From NCBI GenBank assembly GCA_021813085.1, contig JAKAMA010000192.1:1-5449 (forward strand): a DNA stretch of 5,449 nucleotides, in the 5' to 3' direction. The position numbers and the translations under genes are program-made. Shown piece by piece: positions 1 through 5,449 of this stretch. Within the stretch, counting starts at the first letter, position 1, and each line of letters starts with the position of its first letter. The notes under the pieces were generated by a model, which was not told where the DNA came from, ran no database searches, and worked only from the letters and a program-made list of their open reading frames with translations. Source of the stretch: Chloroflexota bacterium. GTDB lineage: Bacteria; Chloroflexota; Dehalococcoidia; DSTF01; JACRBR01.

Positions 1-84
1 ACGCGGTGACCCATCCGCTGGCCGTCCGCGGGCAAGCCGCCAGGTGGAAGCGATCAGGTTGGCCGAGGACCGCCCTGAAGGCAG

Positions 85-112
85 AGGTCGGAGGTCAGAG
101 GTGGGAGGTAGG
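85..112. repeat. Heptanucleotide tandem array A (AGGTNNG x4)
   Basis: Four head-to-tail 7-bp units are read directly: AGGTCGG, AGGTCAG, AGGTGGG, AGGTAGG. Positions 1-4 (AGGT) and 7 (G) are invariant and the rest drift. The last unit overlaps the left arm of the adjacent palindrome. The array lies about 50 bp beyond the stop of the minus-strand DUF3105 gene, so it is intergenic or in that gene's 3' untranslated region. Bases 1-84 before it show no convincing gene: the open frames across them are short, lack an initiation context and have no family signature. Degenerate heptamer arrays are known from other bacteria, for example the STRR repeats of cyanobacteria; a link to those is not claimed. 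Confidence 0.75.
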
Positions 113-135
113 GGCACAAGGCCTTGTGCCCCTAC
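108..135. repeat. Perfect 28-bp palindrome, intergenic
   Basis: The left arm GTAGGGGCACAAGG (108-121) is the exact reverse complement of 122-135, with no spacer and no mismatch. In RNA it could form a hairpin of about 12 bp with a minimal loop. It begins 29 bp beyond the stop of the minus-strand DUF3105 gene. It may therefore act in 3'-end formation or mRNA stabilisation, but no T-run follows on the minus strand (the next bases are CTCCCACC), so it is not a canonical intrinsic terminator. A GTAGGGGC...GCCCCTAC palindrome between genes also fits a dispersed REP-like repeat. Only one copy is present in this window, so dispersal is inferred. Confidence 0.8.
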
Positions 136-163
136 GCGGTGACGCGCACGCGGGCATGACGGG

Positions 164-1084
164 TCAGGGGCAGAACCCCTCCCAGTCGACCCGGCACGAG
201 TTCTTCGAGATGAACGCGACCAGGTTGCTCTGCTTGTAGTCCTTGTAGCTGAACTGCTCCCAGCGCGTCCACGACGACATGCCGATCGTCCCTTCGACGA
301 GGTCGGGGTCGTGCGCCATCACCACGCGGTTCTTGTTGACGTCGATGCGGCTGTTGACGACGCTCTTGATCTCCTTGACCACGTCCATGCACGCGGTGTC
401 GCCGCTCTTGCAGTTCCAGCCGACGAAGACCCCGGCGTGCTCCAGGATGTGCGGGATGGCGTCGCGCGGGATCACCACGTCGTCCGGGTAGACGTTCGGG
501 TCCGGCGGGATGTGCGGCAGGATCAACCCGTTGCCCAGGTCGACGTTGTTCTGCGTGTTGTAGTGCGGCCCGGACGACGGCGGGTTGCTGTCCCGGCAGC
601 TCGTCGTCACCGTCGGCGTCGTGGCGGGAGCTGTAGCCGCCGCCGTCGTGCCCGCCGCCGGCGTCTGCACCGGCTGCGGGGTGCTGTTCGCGGCCGGCGT
701 GCCGGCGGCCGAGGTGGCCCCGGGCTGCCCGTTCGGCGCGCCCGACCAGACGACGCCCGGGCAGAACGGGATCGGCGTCCGCTGGCTCGCCGCCGAGTAC
801 GAATACGGCAGGTGGTCGCGCCCCTGGTCCGGCGCGAACGTGCCTGGGATGCTGGAGCTCGTGTCCGCCGCGGCGGCCGCCGGGCCGGACAGCGACGACC
901 CACTGCCAGATGACACGATCAGGTAGGCGATGAGCGCGACGACCACCACGACGCCGCCGCCGATGCCTATGGGCAGCCACGGAACGCCACGCCCACCTGC
1001 CCGTACCGGCGTCTTGCGCGAGATCGCGGCGCTCCTCCCGCGCTTCTGTGACTTGCGGTCCACCCTGCGTTGGTCTCGGCTCAT
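164..1084 (-). CDS. Membrane-anchored DUF3105 domain protein
   Basis: This is a 306-residue protein of unknown biochemical function. A very basic N-terminus (residues 1-32, many Arg/Lys) precedes one hydrophobic helix (about 35-57), so the remainder should lie outside the cytoplasm. DUF3105-type signatures follow: GRDHLP (88-93), NPPSSGPHY (167-175), PHILEHAGVFVGWNC (211-225) and a C-terminal MAHDPDLVEG...WTRW block (256-275). Residues about 112-162 are an Ala/Thr/Pro/Gly-rich linker that separates the first signature from the second. Six cysteines (108, 163, 225, 232, 297, 305) lie on the predicted exported side and could form disulfides. The conserved histidines H174, H212 and H216 might bind a metal, which is inference only. 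The ATG at 1084 fits because the basic stretch and helix follow at once; a GGGAG lies about 12 bases upstream. It is co-oriented with the degV-like gene, 202 bp downstream of it, so co-transcription is possible but unproven. Family assignment is good; function is unknown. Confidence 0.88.
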   Translation of the reverse strand: MSRDQRRVDRKSQKRGRSAAISRKTPVRAGGRGVPWLPIGIGGGVVVVVALIAYLIVSSGSGSSLSGPAAAAADTSSSIPGTFAPDQGRDHLPYSYSAASQRTPIPFCPGVVWSGAPNGQPGATSAAGTPAANSTPQPVQTPAAGTTAAATAPATTPTVTTSCRDSNPPSSGPHYNTQNNVDLGNGLILPHIPPDPNVYPDDVVIPRDAIPHILEHAGVFVGWNCKSGDTACMDVVKEIKSVVNSRIDVNKNRVVMAHDPDLVEGTIGMSSWTRWEQFSYKDYKQSNLVAFISKNSCRVDWEGFCP

Positions 1085-1224
1085 GCTGTCCCCGGGCTCC
1101 CTGTCCCCTGCGTCGCGCTTCGCCCCGGCGGCTCCAGCGCCCCTGCGGCCAATCGGCCTATAGCGTACAGGCTGGCCCGAAGCCGCGACAACTGCCGGTT
1201 GGCCCGCCCCTGCCCGCCCCCGCC

Positions 1225-1252
1225 TCCATCTTCTATCTTCCAGCTTCCAGTG
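1225..1252. repeat. Heptanucleotide tandem array B (TCYAKCT, about 3.5 units)
   Basis: Tandem 7-bp units are TCCATCT, TCTATCT, TCCAGCT and a degraded TCCAGTG. On the minus strand they read AGCTGGA, AGATAGA, AGATGGA, which fits the same AG-N-T-N-R-R scaffold as array A, so the two arrays look like inverted relatives. The array lies 34 bp beyond the degV-like stop. A 12-bp perfect palindrome, CGCGTGCACGCG (1258-1269), sits between array and gene, echoing the array-plus-palindrome arrangement at 85-135. The rest of the 202-bp spacer (1085-1286) shows no gene. Confidence 0.65.
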
Positions 1253-1286
1253 TCCGCCGCGTGCACGCGTCTCTTCGGGTGCGGCG

Positions 1287-2138
1287 TCACTCCGTCCAGA
1301 ACGCGAAGCCGGCCAGCCCCGGCCCGGTGTGTACCCCCATCACCTGCGTGAACTCACTGACAAACGCCTCCGCGACCTCGACGCGGCGCCGCGCCTCGGC
1401 CAGCAGCCGCTCGGCGTCCGCCGGCGCGTTCGCGTGGTGGACCGCCAGGTGCACCGGGCGCCCCGCGGTCAGCTCGGACAGGATGTCCACCATGCGCGTG
1501 AGTGCCCGCCGCCGGGTCCGTGTGCGGGCCAGCAAGCGGATGTCGGAGGCCGTGAAGCGCACGATCGGCTTTACCTGGATCATGCCGGCCGCCCACGCGG
1601 CGACCCGCGGCACCCGCCCGCCGCGCGCCAGGTAGGTCAGCGTGTCGAGCATCGCCAGCAGCGTGACGCGCGTCGCCATCTCCTCGACCCTTGCGACGAC
1701 GGCGTCGATGCCGGCGCCCGCCTGGGCCGCACGGGCCGCCTCCAGCACCACGAAGCCCTGCGCCATCGCCGCGTTCCGCGAGTCGACGATGCGGACATCG
1801 AGCCCCGGCGACTCGGCCCGCGCCAGCTCGATGGCCTGGCGTGCCGAGTCGTACATCGCACTGAACTGTTTCGACACGGTCACACAGAGGACGCTGTCGG
1901 CCGTCCGCGCCGCCTCGCCGATCGCGCGCAGGAACATGCCGGGCGAAGGCGCCGCCGTCGTGGGCCGCCCGGGCGACGTGCGCAGCAGCTCGTAGAATCC
2001 GTGCGTGTCCGCGGTCATCGAGTCGACGAAGGTCCTGCCGCCGAAGATCAGGTGCAGCGGCACGATGCCGATGCCGTATCGCTCGGCCAGATCCGGCGGC
2101 AGGCAGGCGGTGCTGTCGGTGATGATCGCGACGCTCAT
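1287..2138 (-). CDS. DegV family fatty-acid-binding protein
   Basis: This 283-residue protein has the normal length and motif order of the DegV/FakB family. These cytosolic proteins bind a fatty acid and, in characterised systems, present it to the kinase FakA for phosphorylation and entry into phospholipid synthesis. Visible signatures are IITDST (5-10), TTAAPSPGMF (60-69), VSKQFSAMYDSA (88-99), VDSRNAAMAQG (118-128), LDTLTYLARGGRV (164-176) and GVHTGPGLAGFAF (268-280). The threonines near 60, the serines at 89/93 and H270 lie where family members hold the fatty-acid carboxylate. The usual TSQPSPG motif reads TTAAPSPG here, a modest deviation that might affect ligand choice. The start is fixed by MSVAIITDST, which matches the family N-terminus. 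A GGAGG (2142-2146) precedes it by only 3 bases, unusually close. No FakA/Dak2-type kinase gene is in the window, so a kinase partner is unconfirmed. Assigning FakB over generic DegV is not justified, hence no symbol. Confidence 0.95.
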   Translation of the reverse strand: MSVAIITDSTACLPPDLAERYGIGIVPLHLIFGGRTFVDSMTADTHGFYELLRTSPGRPTTAAPSPGMFLRAIGEAARTADSVLCVTVSKQFSAMYDSARQAIELARAESPGLDVRIVDSRNAAMAQGFVVLEAARAAQAGAGIDAVVARVEEMATRVTLLAMLDTLTYLARGGRVPRVAAWAAGMIQVKPIVRFTASDIRLLARTRTRRRALTRMVDILSELTAGRPVHLAVHHANAPADAERLLAEARRRVEVAEAFVSEFTQVMGVHTGPGLAGFAFWTE

Positions 2139-2141
2139 CCG

Positions 2142-2146
2142 CCTCC
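2142..2146 (-). promoter_or_regulatory. Closely spaced ribosome binding site of the degV-like gene
   Basis: The minus strand reads GGAGG-CGG-ATG. The anti-SD match is perfect but only 3 bases separate it from the start codon, below the usual 5-9. No better in-frame start follows, because the family's conserved first beta strand begins at residue 3. Initiation may be less efficient than the strong SD suggests. Confidence 0.6.
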
Positions 2147-2206
2147 AACAGTACGCGACGCGGGCGCCCGGTGCAGCCCCCGGCGGCTACGGGCCCCGGG
2201 GCGCGG

Positions 2207-2235
2207 TTGCCCCGCGGATCCCCCTCTGCTAGACT
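2207..2235 (+). promoter_or_regulatory. Sigma-70-type promoter with extended -10, upstream of the 82-aa gene and rpsO
   Basis: A -35 TTGCCC (2207-2212), a 17-bp spacer and a -10 TAGACT (2230-2235) are visible. Each hexamer matches consensus at 4 of 6 positions. TGC directly before the -10 gives an extended -10 (TGCTAGACT). Transcription would start near 2241-2243, leaving about 25 nt of leader before the GTG at 2268. A GC-rich inverted repeat, GGGGC (2198-2202) with GCCCC (2209-2213), overlaps the -35 and could be regulatory, although in such GC-rich DNA it may be chance. This is the best promoter-like sequence I see upstream of the rpsO-pnp cluster. Confidence 0.6.
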
Positions 2236-2267
2236 TACGGACGACAGAAGAGAGTTGAGTCGCTGCT

Positions 2268-2516
2268 GTGGACACCACAGTCTACGCCGTCATCGCCGTG
2301 ACACAACGCGGCCCCTGGGTACAGATCTACTACGCCCCGGCCTGGCTCCCCTGGCCCGTCCTCGGGACCCAACTAAACGCCGACCATTTCCAGGTACGGG
2401 CGGAGCGGATGGAGGAACTGGGGTCACCCCATCAGGGGATGCGTTTCATCATCACAGAGGAGCGCGACGAAGACGTCGACATCGAATGGGTATCAGACGA
2501 TTCCACCAACACCTAG
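2268..2516 (+). CDS. Small hypothetical protein (82 aa), first gene of the rpsO-pnp cluster
   Basis: I do not recognise a family. The frame opens with GTG, the first possible start after an in-frame TGA at 2256; the next ATG is at residue 48. A purine-rich GAAGAGAG (2247-2254) is a plausible but distant SD, 13 bases away. Evidence that it is coding: a good promoter ends 32 bp upstream, third positions are mostly G/C, and the composition is protein-like. The N-terminal half has alternating hydrophobic/aromatic residues (VYAVIAV, WVQIYYAPAWLPWP; Trp 17, 26, 29), suggesting a small beta-rich fold. The C-terminus is strongly acidic (64-79). There is no signal peptide or membrane helix. It ends 57 bp before rpsO on the same strand and is probably co-transcribed. 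The acidic tail would suit contact with a basic partner, but that is speculation. Confidence 0.65.
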   Translation: MDTTVYAVIAVTQRGPWVQIYYAPAWLPWPVLGTQLNADHFQVRAERMEELGSPHQGMRFIITEERDEDVDIEWVSDDSTNT

Positions 2517-2544
2517 CACGCACGACAGAGAAAGGTCTCGCCCC

Positions 2545-2583
2545 ATGAAGTACGTCGAGGAAGAAGCCTGCGCATGGCGTTGA
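2545..2583 (+). CDS. Possible 12-codon leader ORF overlapping the rpsO start
   Basis: An ATG at 2545 opens [12 protein letters not shown] and stops at TGA 2581-2583, ten bases inside rpsO in a different frame. AAAGG (2531-2535) lies 9 bases before this ATG, a better-placed SD than chance would usually give. The SD of rpsO (GAGGAAG) is embedded in codons 5-7 of the mini-ORF. Ribosomes translating it would cover the rpsO initiation site and terminate just past its ATG, which would allow translational coupling or interference. It is very short, so coding status is uncertain and conservation is untested. Confidence 0.3.
   Translation: MKYVEEEACAWR
2557..2563 (+). promoter_or_regulatory. Ribosome binding site of rpsO
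   Basis: GAGGAAG lies 10 bases before the ATG at 2574 and supports that start over alternatives; the resulting protein begins MALTAERK, the typical S15 N-terminus. The 2517-2573 leader is also where an S15 autoregulatory RNA structure would be expected from other bacteria. I could not identify a convincing one by eye; only a short GAGA-AAGG-TCTC hairpin (2528-2539) is visible. Confidence 0.7.
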
Positions 2584-2843
2584 CGGCGGAGCGCAAAGCC
2601 GCGATCATCGGCGAGCACAAGGGTCATGAGACCGATACCGGCTCGGCCGAGGTGCAGATCGCGCTGCTGACAGAGCGTATCAACGGTCTGACCGGCCACC
2701 TGAAGCGGCACAAGCACGACTACCATACGCAGCGCGGCCTGCTGAAGCTCGTCGGCCAGCGCCGGCGCCAGCTCGCCTACCTCAACCGGCAGGACGTATC
2801 GCGCTATCGCGCCGTCCTCGCAAAGCTCGGCCTCCGCAAGTAG
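2574..2843 (+). CDS. rpsO: 30S ribosomal protein S15
   Basis: At 89 residues this is the canonical S15 length. S15 is a primary 16S rRNA-binding protein that binds the central domain and nucleates assembly of the 30S platform. Recognisable S15 sequence spans the protein: [19 protein letters not shown] (18-36), [19 protein letters not shown] (39-57), [16 protein letters not shown] (59-74), RYRAVL (77-82) and the terminal LGLRK. H42 and D49, the family's rRNA-contact positions, are both present. The usual LLDYL reads QLAYL here. It is followed after 277 bp by pnp, the widely conserved rpsO-pnp order. In E. coli S15 represses its own translation through its leader RNA; whether that happens here cannot be seen. 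A small GGGC-AGGT-GCCC hairpin overlaps the stop codon (2843-2854). Confidence 0.98.
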   Translation: MALTAERKAAIIGEHKGHETDTGSAEVQIALLTERINGLTGHLKRHKHDYHTQRGLLKLVGQRRRQLAYLNRQDVSRYRAVLAKLGLRK

Positions 2844-2876
2844 GGCAGGTGCCCGGCGGGGGCCGTCGCACAGGCA

Positions 2877-2895
2877 GCGCCGCCAGGGGCGGCGC
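2877..2895 (+). terminator. Strong GC hairpin after rpsO (attenuator or processing site)
   Basis: An 8-bp perfect stem GCGCCGCC/GGCGGCGC with an AGG loop starts 33 bases after the rpsO stop. No T-run follows (GCGTACGG), so it is not a canonical intrinsic terminator. It could cause partial termination, protect the rpsO 3' end or mark a processing site, letting rpsO and pnp be expressed at different levels. Confidence 0.4.
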
Positions 2896-2909
2896 GCGTA
2901 CGGACTGAA

Positions 2910-2931
2910 GGGGCGCCCTGTGCCTCGCCCC
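2910..2931 (+). repeat. Second inverted repeat in the rpsO-pnp spacer
   Basis: GGGGCG (2910-2915) and CGCCCC (2926-2931) can pair as a 6-bp stem around a 10-nt loop, 14 bases after the stronger hairpin. No T-run follows. It may be part of a structured pnp leader, but in DNA this GC-rich a 6-bp stem could be chance. Confidence 0.35.
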
Positions 2932-3120
2932 GGGAAGAGTGAGTCCCTCTCGAAGTGCGGACCTCGCCGGTGCCCCGCATGCCGCGGCCGGCGCGCGGCC
3001 CGATCAGCGAGTCGCGGACGACGCCGCGGAGACGGCGCACTACCTTGCAGCATCCATCGCCCAACCAGACGATGCAGACCGGACTGAATGCCGGGACCAC
3101 ACGAAGGGACCTCATCGATC

Positions 3121-5449
<2,329 letters not shown>

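Larger units (their letters stand above)
2844..3120 (+). other. rpsO-pnp intergenic spacer / pnp leader
   Basis: This 277-bp stretch contains no convincing gene. It holds two clear inverted repeats near rpsO (listed separately), and its second half has no obvious strong structure. No confident promoter is visible: TTGCAG (3045-3050) has only GACGAT at 17-bp spacing. pnp is therefore probably read through from upstream. In E. coli the pnp leader carries a long stem cut by RNase III and used in PNPase autoregulation; an equivalent role here is only an analogy. The pnp SD, GAAGGGA (3103-3109), lies at the 3' end. Confidence 0.5.

Noticed and set aside
6..239. A 77-codon plus-strand frame at the left edge
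   Set aside because: It runs through the heptamer array, the palindrome and the 3' end of the DUF3105 gene, with no SD and no recognisable protein character.
132..980. A 282-codon minus-strand frame overlapping the DUF3105 gene
   Set aside because: It is an offset frame of a recognised gene; the product is Arg/Gly/His-rich and unlike any family. It persists only because GC-rich DNA has few stops.
1157..1191. Possible minus-strand promoter for the DUF3105 gene (TTGTCG with TACGCT or TATAGG)
   Set aside because: TTGTCG to TATAGG is spaced 23 bp, too long. TACGCT at 18 bp matches the -10 consensus at only 3 of 6 positions.
1329..2258. A 309-codon plus-strand frame opposite the degV-like gene
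   Set aside because: The minus strand has every DegV motif in order. The opposite frame is an Arg-rich shadow.
2932..2951. Possible H-type pseudoknot in GGGAAGAGTGAGTCCCTCTC
   Set aside because: GGGA/TCCC can pair and the loop GAG can meet the downstream CTC, but the stems are only 3-4 bp and partly compete. Too weak to report as an RNA element.
3045..3073. Possible pnp promoter (TTGCAG, then GACGAT at 17 bp)
   Set aside because: Both hexamers match consensus at only about half their positions, within expectation for a 277-bp spacer.

Overview
The window is GC-rich, with GC-biased third codon positions, and reads as a chromosomal housekeeping region. I infer Chloroflexota (perhaps Thermomicrobia- or Dehalococcoidia-like) from four things together: high GC, a membrane-anchored DUF3105 protein beside a DegV protein, a PNPase core reading SNGSTSMGS and [11 protein letters not shown], and intergenic heptamer and palindrome repeats. 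A high-GC actinobacterium is the main alternative. No single feature settles the phylum.

Layout. Bases 1-163 hold no convincing gene, but contain four tandem heptamers (85-112) running into a perfect 28-bp palindrome (108-135). The minus strand then carries a DUF3105 membrane-anchored protein (164-1084) and, upstream of it in transcription, a DegV-family fatty-acid-binding protein (1287-2138). Their 202-bp spacer holds a second heptamer array (1225-1252) that looks like the first one inverted. Bases 2139-2267 are a divergent promoter region, with a good plus-strand extended -10 promoter ending at 2235.

That promoter drives a plus-strand cluster: an unrecognised 82-residue protein (GTG start, 2268-2516), a possible 12-codon leader ORF overlapping the next start, rpsO for ribosomal protein S15 (2574-2843), a 277-bp hairpin-bearing spacer, and pnp for polynucleotide phosphorylase (3121 to the window edge). 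The pnp gene is complete through both RNase PH domains, KH and S1. It continues into a Gly/Arg-rich RGG/YDRGG tail that is cut by the window end.

rpsO-pnp is a classic conserved pair linking ribosome assembly with RNA decay. In studied bacteria both genes are controlled post-transcriptionally through their leaders, and the structured spacer and overlapping mini-ORF are places where that could occur here. degV and the DUF3105 gene are co-oriented and separate from this cluster. No mobile element, CRISPR array, tRNA, rRNA or defence system is visible. The features most worth a second look are the RGG tail on PNPase, the paired heptamer arrays with the palindrome, the DUF3105 domain split by a linker, and the orphan small protein leading the rpsO-pnp cluster.
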